From NCBI GenBank assembly GCA_047967505.1, contig CM106540.1: DNA of 64,000 bases; one strand, written 5' to 3'. How positions within the stretch are numbered: position 1 is the first letter of the stretch; each line of letters starts with the position of its first letter. Shown here piece after piece: positions 10,323 through 20,057 of the stretch. The DNA is from Dipteris shenzhenensis (taxonomy: Eukaryota > Polypodiophyta > Polypodiopsida > Gleicheniales). The notes under the pieces were generated by a model. That model ran no database searches, was not told the DNA's origin, and worked only from the letters and a program-made list of their open reading frames with translations. Position numbers and translations under genes: made by a program.

Positions 10323-10640
10323 ATCAAGAACCGTATGCTACTGGAGCATAAGTCTCATCATAGTCCTGACCATATTGCTATGCAAATCCTTTTGCAACTA
10401 GTCTGGCTTTGTACTTCCATCTGGATTGTACTTCACTTTGTAAACCCATTTGTTTGCTATGGCCTTCTTTCCTGGTGGAAGGTCACATAATTCCCAAGTA
10501 TTATTATTATACAAAGCATCGATTTCTTCATTCATAGCAATTTGCCATTCTAGCTTTTCTAATGTGTCTTCGAAGTACACTAGCTCTTCTGTGGCCATGA
10601 TGGTAGTCATAAGAGCATAGTTGGTGGTTTCCACCTGAAT
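10323..10640 (-). pseudogene. Ty1/copia reverse transcriptase N-terminal fragment
   Basis: The minus strand encodes WQIAMNEEIDALYNNNTWEL, then KKAIANKWVYKVKYNPDGS and, after a stop, a stretch corresponding to ARLVAKGFAQQYGQDYDETY-like copia RT. The frame stops being copia at about 10,323, where Ty3 RT sequence begins. The catalytic YxDD region and RNase H of the copia element are missing. Confidence 0.85.
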
Positions 10641-10910
10641 TGCTTTGCCTTTCTAAGCATATGTCAATTTGGCTGGTGGTCTGCTTTCCCTAGTAGACCA
10701 TCTGAGCTACTGTGGCTCTGCTTGGGGTGTTACTGGCACTTCTTTCTCTTCTTCATCAACCTATTCTGTAGATGACTATGAAGCCGATGCTTCTATCTCC
10801 TTTGTAGGTGAGGTTTTCCATTCTAATTCCTCATCAAAGATTACATCTCTGGAGATAATGACCTTGCAGTTGATGGGATCATACAATTTGTATGCTTTGC
10901 TTTCTTTACT

Positions 10911-11500
10911 CTAGCCAACCATGATGCATTTGCATGACTTTGCATCCAATTTCTTGCGATGATCATCATGTATGTGGGCATATGCTATGCAACCAAATAT
11001 CCAGAGATGCCCAATGTGTGGCTTGTGTCGGGTGAATGCTTCATAAGGAGTTATACCCTGTATCAGTTCAGTAGGAAGCCAATTAAGCAAATAGTTCACA
11101 ATGGCTATTGCTTCTGTCCAATATTGATTCGAAAGATGCTTTTCAATAAGCATTGCTCTAGCATTGTCTGCTAAAGTCCCATTCTTCCTTTCAGCTCTTG
11201 CATTCTGCTTAGGAGTATCTGCACATGTGAATTGTCTTTGAATGCCATGATTTCTACAAAAGTTCATGAATACTAAAGACATGTATTCACCTCCTCGATC
11301 TGATCTCATGACTTTGATCTTCTGCCTTTCTGGGTTTCTACCATGTCTTTGAATTCTTGAAATCTAGAAAACACTTCAGATTTCTCTTTCAGAAAGTAGA
11401 CCCAACAATATCTGCTGTAGTTGTCAATGAAAGTCAAGTAGTAAAGTGAGCCATTGATGCTACGGGTCTGGGCATAACCCCATACATATGTATGAATCAA
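10911..11500 (-). pseudogene. Ty1/copia integrase core (frameshifted)
   Basis: Two overlapping minus-strand frames share one integrase. The first has YYLTFIDNYSRYCWVYFLKE (11,306-11,500), where the second D of the fold is expected. The second begins MRSDRGGEYMS and contains the third catalytic region as TPKQNARAERKNGTLADNAR. The first metal-binding D near VWGYAQ appears altered. The frame change falls at about 11,308. It is downstream of the copia protease on the same strand, as expected for gag-protease-integrase-RT order. Confidence 0.85.
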
Positions 11501-11593
11501 ATCAATAATACCTCATGCACGAGAGGTACTTCTGACAAAGTTGGTTTGCTTTTGTTTGCCAAAGCATCATGCTTCACAAACTTTTCCAAGAAA

Positions 11594-12052
11594 CTATAGC
11601 TTCGGAATCCCAATTGCCATATTTTGATTCCTGAGATGTAATAAGTACTTGAAGTTGACATGACCATATCTCTTGTGCCATTTTGCAAATAGTGGTATTG
11701 GAGCTAGCATTTTGTACAAGCGTCCTTCCGTGACACCTTTTGCTACCAGCTGACATCTTCTGGATTTGTGTCTAATAGTGCATTCATCTCCATCAACTCT
11801 GTAATTGTGTTCCATCATTTGATCTACTAACAAAAGGTTCTTGCTGAGCTTTGGAACATAGAGCACATCTTTCACCAATCCTTTCATACCAGTGAAATTA
11901 TTCACAGGGATAACACCTGTCCCTTGAACTGGATTCGGTGTATTGTCTACTGTGTAGATGACATTCTTTTGTCCTTCTAATGGATTTATTTTTGTGAACC
12001 ATTCCTGATGATTTGTCATGTGAGAGCATGCACCACTGTTGAGATTTACCAA
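11594..12052 (-). pseudogene. Ty1/copia protease and GAG-pre-integrase domain
   Basis: The frame begins LNSGACSHMTNHQEWF, the copia protease site. Its catalytic aspartate is asparagine (N-S-G instead of D-S-G), which should abolish cleavage. Then come GLVKDVLYVPKLSKNLL and the pre-integrase signature KWHKRYGHVNFKYL. About 150 residues survive. Overlap with the zinc-knuckle frame shows a frameshift between gag and protease. Confidence 0.85.
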
Positions 12053-12339
12053 GGATCCTGTTCCGCTTGGTCGACTTGATAGCTGGAATCCTCTTTGGGA
12101 TTGAAAAAAGAGTCTAGGTACACTGTATCAATCTGATGCATTTCCTCGCTTGCAAGAAACATATTCCCATGTTCATTTGCAAAATGAATGTGACTAGAAT
12201 GTCCACCATGATGATTTCTTTTGCCTCGAAAATTCCCTCGATTACTGCTGGATTGATCGCCTTGGTCATATTGCTTTTTGCGGCAATCTCTTTCATAGTG
12301 TCCAAACTTGTGATAGTAATTGCATTGGATGTTTGACAT
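12046..12339 (-). pseudogene. Ty1/copia Gag zinc knuckle
   Basis: The nucleocapsid-like segment reads IQCNYYHKFGHYERDCRKK. The expected C-x2-C-x4-H-x4-C knuckle has lost its second cysteine (tyrosine). A G/H-rich basic stretch follows. In intact elements this part of Gag binds the genomic RNA. Confidence 0.8.
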
Positions 12340-12404
12340 GTTGGTGGATGCATTTCCTCGTCCTTGAAATCTTCCTCGGTTGAAATGATTTCCTCTTTAC
12401 TGAT

Positions 12405-13249
12405 TCAGATGTTGCTGATGCTTATGCTCATTTTGCTAATGATGACCTTGTTGTTGTTGATGATTACCACGTCTCTAATATGATCTACCTCTGCCTCTAC
12501 CTCTACCTCTGCTTTTGTCTGAAGCTTTGAATGCCTAATCATTACAATGACCTTTTCATGCTTGGATGGCTTGAGTCTTGAGTTCTTCAACAAGTAGGAT
12601 TGACTGAAGTTCTTCTAGTGTCAGAATTTGCCATTGGATGGCAACACTTTGGACTAGATCCTCATATCCCTCTCCTAGTCCATTCAGGATTACTTGAACC
12701 ATTTCTGTAGGGTTCATAGTCTCTCCTATTGCTATAAGTTGATTGTTGTAGTCTTTTATGCAAAGTACATAAGCATGACTGGTTTCACTACTGTTGCAAA
12801 AACTCTGGTTGATTTGGTTTCTCAGAGTGAGAATCCTGGATGTGTTCTTGGACTCGTAGAGAGCTGTGAACATATCAAATGCTTCTTTCGATATCTTGAC
12901 TGTGTTGAGTTGTCCTAGCATGACATCTTGCACATTCTACTTGATCAAATGATAGGTGTACTTGTCTTTCTTTTCCCATTTTGCCTGAGCTTGGAAATGG
13001 TAGGATTAGCTACAGGTACGAAAATTGTTGTGTAGCTATAGATACCATTGTAGTTCCCATTGCTGGTGTTGTGACAATAGGTGGAGTAGAGCTGGCTAGA
13101 TCGTCCAATGGTCTAGGTGTAGACCCATCGACATACTCCCATTTGTCCTAAAGTATAAGAATGGTCTCCATTCAATGTTTCCATGTACCATAATTGGAGT
13201 TGTCTAGCTTAGTAGATGCCTCTAGATTGAGGTTGCTAGTCGTAGACAT
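12405..13249 (-). pseudogene. gag: Ty1/copia Gag
   Basis: The probable gag start is the ATG at 13,249-13,247 (MSTTSNLNLEASTKLDNSNY, then TWKH), a typical copia Gag opening. Two stops follow within 30 codons. The best preserved part, 12,933-12,556, includes LWQ-type UBN2 gag features: FDMFTALYESKN, LRNQINQSF, and VQVILNGLGEGYEDLVQSV. This is the capsid-forming protein. The element's 5' LTR was not identified upstream. Confidence 0.8.
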
Positions 13250-14219
13250 GGTGCAAGAAATGTACTCAAAAGTGTCATGAAAGTCTCTGTATGAATCAAC
13301 TACAAATACATTGACTATGCCAAGTGGAATCTAAAATGTCGGTGAAGAACTGCAATCTATAAAATCTGATCTGTGTTACAAGGCTTGTGGAAGTGATGCC
13401 AGGAATAGCTGAGGCTTTACAAGGTTGAAATGATGTGCACGATGCCATGAGATAGCCGAATAGGCATTACAATGGTGGCATGTGTGTGTGAAATCAAATG
13501 CTATCTGCCCACTGAAACAATCTACAATGCCTCTGTACTCTCTGAAGTCTGCTCATTGAACTGATGAACGTAAGGTTTCAGTTAATGTAATAATGTGAAA
13601 CCATATGTGAGCATATGGACTGACTCTAAGTAGGTACTAGTCGGGAATTTTTGAGATTGGCAACTTGGGGAAATTCAAAGCGTCCCCTCTATGGCAATCT
13701 AGTCTACTTTGATCTAGATCTATACCAACCATCAATTGATGAAGGAACATCAAATAATTCCTTTTCTTTTGTTCTTTTAAGTGCTGGGTCAGATGCGTCG
13801 ATGTAGAGGTGAATGTGTATGAAGGAAGTGGTTTCGTCAGTGGCGAGGCTCAAATGTGAGTCTAACTTGTGCTGAAATGTGCACATGATGTGACGAGCGG
13901 GTAGAGCATGAAAAAACAAGCGACTTTCCTTTTTGGAGTGCCCTCAAATTCCTCCTGGATCAAGAGATACGACTTGATCTAGGTGGAGGGGCAAAAGGAG
14001 TGCAAATGGTGTTCAATGATGATGTGTCACTATGGGTCACATGCAGTGTTGATGATGTGGCACTATGCCTAGCAAGAGGTGTGCCCTTGGAGCCTTGTGC
14101 TAAGGTGGCAGGAGTGGTCACATGAAGTGCTTGTGGAACACTATGTGTGCCTATAGAGGTCAGTGATGATTGGGCTGCTGATGTGTCACTGGTTGACCTA
14201 ATCCAAGGTCAAGTTGACC
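13250..14219. other. Probable copia leader, no gene
   Basis: It lies upstream of the copia gag on its coding strand and is likely leader plus LTR remains. No tRNA-primer site of the usual initiator-Met type and no LTR partner could be recognised. Confidence 0.35.
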
Positions 14220-14545
14220 TAACCATGGCTTGATGATGTCAGTAAGGGGTCAGATTGCCACGTGGTAATGATGACATGGCACAACTAACATGGCAGATGA
14301 TGCGGTAGATGCTCATGTGGCAAGGGTGATGTGTTAGGTGATGTGGCAAGGGTGATAGGTCAGGTGACATGGCAAGGATGACATGTCACTGTTGACATGG
14401 CATGTGATTGGACTACTAACGTGGCAGTCCATGATGATGTGGCTACCATTGTGGCAATTGTCGTGTCACTATCGATGAGGTTGATGATGTGGCACCCGAG
14501 GTGACTTGGCAGATAAGAGATGCCATGTGGTAGACTGTAGACCAA
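14220..14545. repeat. Degenerate GATGTGGCA-type short repeats
   Basis: Words such as GATGTGGCA, GACATGGCA and GTGGCAAGGGTGAT recur about every 15-25 bp over roughly 300 bp. Non-coding. Confidence 0.6.
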
Positions 14546-15753
14546 GCTAGGGAATTGATATCGTGCCTCATGTCAATAGAAGGGTAACCAGAATCTATAC
14601 AATATGCTGATGGAATCTTAGGATTCCATCCTCCGTAGTTTGCATTGGAGCCTGGCTTGGAGGCCCGTGGCTTCGTTGATGGTTGTCGGCCGCCTTGTTT
14701 GCTTGGAGCTTCAAGGCATCGAAGATGACGAAGCTTGGAGCTGCTGTCTTGTTGGTGACGGCTGGCTATGCAAGGAGGTCGAGTGAAAATCGAGGGAGGA
14801 CACTACCGGAAGTGAAGTGCTATTGGTATCCCATGCTGGCACCGTTTGTTACATGGTGGAGGCGAAAGTCGAGAGCAGCCAGGAGATGTTGTCAAAGAGT
14901 CGCTAAGGGTCGTTGGTGTTGAAGGAGCTATCTGGCGACTGTGAGCGGGCATTGTTGGAGATCTTGGTTGTAGCCACATAGGAGAGCCTCCTGTGCTATG
15001 AGCTATGAGCTGAGCCAAGGGAGGTGAACAGCTAGTAGAGTTGCGTTGTTGGATGGTCGTGGAGGACCCGAAGTTGCTGGTGGCTAAGTGGCGTATATTG
15101 AGCGTCGTTTACAGAGAGGCCTCGATGAGGTGCTAGAGCGTGGGTCTTTTATGGAGGTAAGGAGCCCGTAGGAAGGCGTAGGAGTTGAGAGCGTCGAGCT
15201 AGCCTAAGTCGTAGGAGGAATTTGCAGATGGAGGCGGCCTTTGTTGGATTGTTGAGCTGTTGAGCGACACTGATTGCTAGAGTTGTAGATGATAAGGCTG
15301 CCGGTACATTGAGTTCACTGTTGTGTCGTAGATGAAATTTGTGCTGTAGAAGAGCCACTGTGCTATGGAAGCTGCTGCAGAAGACCAAGTGTGAAGAATA
15401 AGTGGATGAACGATAGGCTGAAGGTCGCCTTATGAGCCTTAGCTTGCTGCTCGTGGTTTGTGGACTTTTCTTTGTTGAAGTAGTGTGCCTTGTACCTCTT
15501 AAAGTTCATACACTCCGATCTCTCTTTCACATAATCTCACAGAGTGAATCTCTCTCAATTGGTCTCTCAATAGAAATCTCTCAAATCACAAAGAACATAA
15601 ATGGATGAGATTCATGGAAATCTCATGAACATAAGTATCTCTTTCCCTCACAAGAAACTATCATAAGCACTCAAGCAATGAACGGAAATATGGATAGAAA
15701 CTTTTCTTCTTATGTTTTTTGGTTGCTCAACGTGAAATGAAGATTAAAGAGCA
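14546..15753. other. Stretch without recognisable gene
   Basis: GC-richer sequence with short overlapping frames on both strands, none resembling a known domain. TCTCTC/TCTCACA runs occur at about 15,515-15,600. Confidence 0.4.
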
Positions 15754-16443
15754 ATGTGTCCCTATTTTCTCAAAGGATCCAGGATGGAGGCTAAGATGGG
15801 CGAGATGAATCCAACCATCGACAAAGCTGAGGAAGAAGGTAAGTCATTTGAACCTACAATGAAATGCATGGTTTCTTTTGCATCTCATGCACATGCCACT
15901 GGCATTAGAGTAAAAGGGAGGATTGGTGCTCACGACATAAATTTCCTAATTGATTCGAGTAGCACAAATTGTTTTATCTCTCCTAAACTCATACGGACAC
16001 AACACTTAGAAGTTGGAAATAAGATAAGAAAACCTGTCCAATTAGCTAATGGGAAAATACACTATACCCAAGGTCTTATTGAAAACCTACAATTTATCTT
16101 AGCACATAGAAAGTGTAAGGGAAATTTGTATGCCATAGACATGGGGAAGTGTAACGCCATAATTGGAATGGACTCGCTATCTGAGAACAAAGTCTTAATT
16201 GACTATGGAAAGAGAACCATCAGCTTTTCTGGAGTAGATGGTAGAAATCAAGTTATTCAAGGAGAGGAAAGGGATAGTCAAGCTTTTCTTATTTCAGCCA
16301 TGAAATTGTTAAGACGAAGGAGACAAAGTTATGATACATTCTAGGTATTTGCTGAAAAGATTACGGAGGAAACCCATAATCATCAAGAATAAATATCCTC
16401 TACCTCACATAGATGACTTGTTGTCTCAATTGAGTGGAAGGAA
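15754..16443 (+). pseudogene. Ty3 protease/RT N-terminal fragment, cut by a CACTA end
   Basis: A frame of 196 residues contains a retropepsin: HDINFLIDSSSTNCFI (D-S-S where D-S/T-G is expected), then LIENLQFILA and AIIGMDSL in the ILG-like position. A second frame continues with KPIIIKNKYPLPHIDDLLSQ, the RT entry motif of Ty3 elements. The frame breaks off at 16,443, exactly where a CACTA-type terminus begins, so the rest of RT has been separated or lost. Confidence 0.8.
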
Positions 16444-16564
16444 CACTACAAGGCATAGGCCCTTTTCCGACGAAAATACTGACGCTTTTTACTTTTTTTT
16501 TTTAAAAAATGGGCGCAAACGTCATTATTAAAGTCATCAAAAGCATCGAAAAAGAACGGTCACT

Positions 16565-16668
16565 ATAAAGCGTTGCTATATAGCGACACTGATAAACGTC
16601 GCTATATAGCGACACTGATAATCATTGCTATATAGCGACACTGGTAAACGTCGCTATATAGAGACGAT
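16565..16668. repeat. CACTA subterminal repeats (GTCGCTATATAGCGAC)
   Basis: Four copies of the palindrome GTCGCTATATAGCGAC, or one-base variants, are spaced by ACTGATAA/ACTGGTAA, about 27 bp apart. Such clustered subterminal motifs are where the element-encoded protein binds in En/Spm elements; that role is inferred here. Confidence 0.75.
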
Positions 16669-16734
16669 TAACAGAACTAAAAAAAACAGCATTAGTTGGG
16701 CTAGACAAGGCCATAGCAAGCCCTGTTTTGCCCC

Positions 16735-16930
16735 ACTCATGCTTTTTTTTTTTGTAATTACAAAAAAAAGTTTTTTATTACAAAATTTCCCTTGCAAAAA
16801 GGGTGATACAAAATCGCTCAAATGAAATGATCGAGCAACAAAAGCATATACATGTTGAACATATACAACATTGTTTGTTACAAAATTACCCTTTCGAAAA
16901 GGGTGATACAAAATCGCTCAAACGAGCAGA
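16735..16930. repeat. Duplicated AT-rich block in the CACTA end
   Basis: TTACAAAATTTCCCTTGCAAAAAGGGTGATACAAAATCGCTCAAA-type sequence at about 16,777-16,825 recurs at 16,880-16,925, each with an internal short hairpin. Non-coding. Confidence 0.6.
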
Positions 16931-17455
16931 TATACAAAATGACACACATGGCGAAGTATATGCAAACTGCTACTACTACTACTACTACTCCTCATTCTAA
17001 TCATCGTCCTCGTCCTTGTCCTCGTCCTCGTCTTATTGGCCTGATCCTTGGTCCTCATGAGCTGTGCCTTCTCCCTGATCCTCATCACATGCGTCTGATC
17101 CCTGGCCCTGGTGATCGCTCGCCTCCGGTGATGGGACGCTCGAGCTTTGACCCTAAGAGTGAACCATATAAATTGAAAATTAGATTGGAACTTAAAGAAT
17201 AAAATAATTTAAAAAGTGAGATTACAAGTAGGAGTAGACTTATACCATGTGAGCAGCCACCTCAGCCCAATCGACTGTCGCTCCCATTGCCTCTTGCTCA
17301 ATAAACCACGACTTTGTTCCTATGCAAAACGCACGTCGCATCTCTGCATCTGTAGGAACATGACCCATCACAGCTTGCTGTGGATCCAATTTACGAGAGT
17401 TAGAGTTAGATAAAGTGCATGTACTAATATGTAGTAAAACAAATAGAACAATACA

Positions 17456-18366
17456 TTAAATGAGAAGAAGTAGACTTACCACAGTTGCCTTGAACGCCAA
17501 CCGTCTGCCTACACCAAAGTGCGAAGTACCTACAATGTCCAGCCATCTCTTCACAGCCCTCCTTTGTCCCTCGAACATTTCGGGATGGTCCCTATTCTGC
17601 TTCTTGAAGAACTTCCAATCAGCTTTGTCTGCCCAGCTGGATTTAGCCATCCCCTTTGCGATGGAAGTACGCAAGGTTGATCTACGATGCTTCAAGACCA
17701 AACCCATGTGCTCTTGCATATAATTCTCATTAAACTCCCAATTTGGCAAGCTAGGGTATTTTTGTTTTAATTCATCGATGACCACCTGCTTCTTTTGGTC
17801 ATCTTGATACTGCCAATCGGTAGCAATGCCGCTCTTGAAGTGATGGCTCATCAACCGCCTCATGGTGGCCATCACTGCTTTGCCCTTTCTATCTTCTATT
17901 ATCTCTCCGATAGCCATGATTTGATAGGAGAGGTCCTCATCTGGGTAAGGAGGACTGATGGTAGTGGCAGAGTCAGAGTGAGTGGAAGCTGTGCGAGTGC
18001 TTCCGAAGCGCGAGGAGTAGCAGTGGGAGTAGGAGAGGGCAAGGGACCTGAATGATATTGTGTCTTCGGACCAAGTGGAGACCTGTAGGGATGTGAGTGT
18101 GCTGACTTGTCTACATCTCCTGAGTCAGCACAACATAAGCGGCCCCTCCTACTCTTCCTTCCCTTACGAGAGGCACGCGCAGGTGATGACCCCTCGGTCG
18201 AAGGGGCATGAGGGGATGGCTTGGCAGTAGGTCCAGTCGTCGGTGTAGGGGAGGGAATTGTTGAGGTCCTCTGAGATGGCAGAGAGAAGAATCTCGCTGC
18301 CTCCTCATCAGTCATCTGCGCTACAAACTCGTCGGGACTCCCGACAAAGCCATGTGTTGCTAGCAA
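17456..18366 (-). pseudogene. TNP1-like En/Spm protein (plant Transposase_24 type)
   Basis: Two overlapping minus-strand frames. The upstream one (18,366-17,899) is Ser/Pro-rich and disordered, with a basic patch SRKGRKSRRGR that could be a nuclear signal. The downstream one (17,917-17,456) has the plant En/Spm transposase-like arrangement: MRRLMSHHFKSGIATDWQYQ, PSLPNWEFNENYMQEHMG, AKSSWADKADWKFFKKQNRD, then a GTSHFG-type ending. The split near 17,905 may be an intron or a frameshift. In En/Spm elements the TNP1/TNPA-type protein binds subterminal repeats. The separate Tnp2 catalytic protein is not seen next to it. Confidence 0.75.
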
Positions 18367-18374
18367 AGGAGTTC

Positions 18375-18480
18375 CCCGAGGGGTAGTTGCAGTGCTATGT
18401 CTGAGAGGAGTCGGACCAGGGGTAGTTGCAATGCTAGGTTCGAGAGGAGTCGGACCAGGGGTAGTCCCCTCAGGTGTTGA
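18375..18480. repeat. Tandem duplication in the TNP1-like 5' region
   Basis: GAGAGGAGTCGGACCAGGGG is repeated with a period of about 43 bp (18,399-18,480), preceded by a weaker copy. It extends the Leu/Pro-rich low-complexity N-terminus of the CACTA gene. Confidence 0.65.
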
Positions 18481-18690
18481 CTGAGAGGAAACTCAGTCCT
18501 CTGGAGCATAGAGATCGTGATGTCTCCTCTTGCGAGGCTATGGATAGGGCAACTAGCCTTGATAGGGCTTACAAGTTCTATGGATTTTGAAGTTGCAATT
18601 GGTGAAGGTATAGTTGAGGTAAACTCTTCTAAATACTCAGTTTTCATTAATGTATTTTTGCATCGGATATAAGAGACCATTTTGCACATA

Positions 18691-19197
18691 AAGTGTAAGG
18701 GGAAAAATAACTATCGAGCTGATTAAGCCAAGAGATTAAGACGAAGGGCTCGGCTTTTCTATCATGCCTCAGAAAATTTAGTTTGCCAGGGAATGAAGAC
18801 TTTGTGGGATGCAGCACTCACTCCTTGTCCTCTCCTTCCTTGGGGTAAAGTAGAGAGATGAGGAGGAGAGGGTCCCATTCTTCTTTTGTTTCTTGAGCTG
18901 CTCGGTCTCCTTCTTTGGCTTCTTGAGGAGCCTACACAAGCTCTCTGACATCCTGCTCCCTATCCTCCCATAGTTGTTGAAGCTGTAACATGCGGTTGAA
19001 TAGGGGCTCGGATTGTTGAGCCTGCATCTGCATCTGTTGCTCATTCTGTTGAGCCTACATCTACATCATGGCTTGGATCATGGCCTACATGGTAGAAGTT
19101 GTTAATGGAGCCTCCCATTGTGGTGTCACTGATGGGTGAGGAGCTGTGTTGGCTCACTCATCGATCTCGTTGTCAGATTGCTCTATAAGATTCATGG
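18691..19197 (-). pseudogene. gag: Ty3 Gag N-terminal fragment
   Basis: The minus strand opens with an ATG at about 19,197 (MNLIEQSDNEIDE) and continues through Q-rich coiled sequence (EQQMQMQAQQSEPLFNRMLQ). It then reads PGKLNFLRHDRKAEPFVLIS plus WLNQLDSYF, matching the Ty3 Gag consensus K-L-x-F-P-x-F-D-G-x-x-x-x-x-W. At least five in-frame stops are present. It ends at the junction with the CACTA gene. Confidence 0.65.
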
Positions 19198-20028
19198 TGT
19201 CCTTGTCGGATCTTGTTTGGACCATAAACAAATGGGCTATCCCTAGCTAACCCACACCTCCTGATCTTGGGAAAAATTTCCCCCTCCTTTCTGCACACCA
19301 CAAGGTGTAAAGACCTACGGGTGAAGATGGGAGACGATCCAATGTGCGATGAAGTAAGGGAGGGAGCAACTAATAGTCTAGGGTAGGCACAAACGGTACT
19401 ACCACTAGTCTGAGGTAGGGACAAAAGATACTACCATAGAGAGATGAGGAACTGGCTATCTACAAATTGAAACTGAAGCTCTAAATCCAATGTAAGGGGA
19501 GAAGGTGCTCACTCACTCTCTCTCCTCACCTCTAACTGCAAGAGATAGAATCAAATAGATTACACTCAAAATAACCATGTGAAAACTGTGATGGTGAGTG
19601 TGAGAGACCTAATATATGGGACCTCCAAAGAGGCAATGAATAACTAAAGAATGAATCCCAGAAGGCTGAGTACAACTGGGATAAACCCTCATTGCAAAAC
19701 TATAGAGTTGCACTTCAGGCCCAAAAACTAGATGAAGAATGAGGGCCAAGGGGCTGCCTTTTATAGCCCCCCCTTGGGCCCCTAGATGCAACGATTGGAG
19801 GGCTACAGACTGCCAACATGGCTGCACTGACCTATATGCTGATGTGGCGGTCAACAGGGATGCCAATGATGATCTCATCATACACAATGGCAGTCCCGCA
19901 CCTACTCTTGCTCATGCTTGTCTACTCGCACTTGTACGACTGGCTGGCTATACCTGTTTGGCAGTCCACGTGGTTGCTGTGCTAGCCTATAGCCAGCATG
20001 GCCACAAGCTTGTGGAATGCCCGTGACA
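19198..20028 (-). mobile_element. Leader and probable 5' LTR of the same Ty3 element
   Basis: On the minus strand an LTR-like sequence begins TGTCACGGGCA at 20,028 and carries a TATA box about 260 bp in. The gag start lies some 830 bp downstream. The partner LTR is absent from the window, so the inner boundary is unknown. The left edge sits only about 30 bp from the stop codon of the adjacent spliced gene. Confidence 0.5.
19759..19767 (-). promoter_or_regulatory. LTR TATA box (GCTATAAAAG)
   Basis: The minus-strand CTATAAAAGGCAGCC sits inside the LTR and is preceded by a C/G-rich run, the normal place for a retrotransposon Pol II promoter. Transcription would run toward gag. Confidence 0.5.
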
Positions 20029-20057
20029 TAAAGGGATCTTGTTTTTTAATAGATTAA

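Larger units (their letters stand above)
16444..18690 (-). mobile_element. CACTA (En/Spm) transposon, one end plus TNP1-like gene
   Basis: The terminus CACTACAAGGCATAGGCCC at 16,444 has the CACTA-superfamily signature. It is followed by subterminal palindromic repeats and by a minus-strand gene with a plant En/Spm-type domain. The left flank is a Ty3 RT reading frame. No matching inverted end (TTGTAGTG in the right context) was found downstream. At about 18,655-18,690 sequence switches to Ty3 gag, so this copy appears truncated. Confidence 0.7.
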
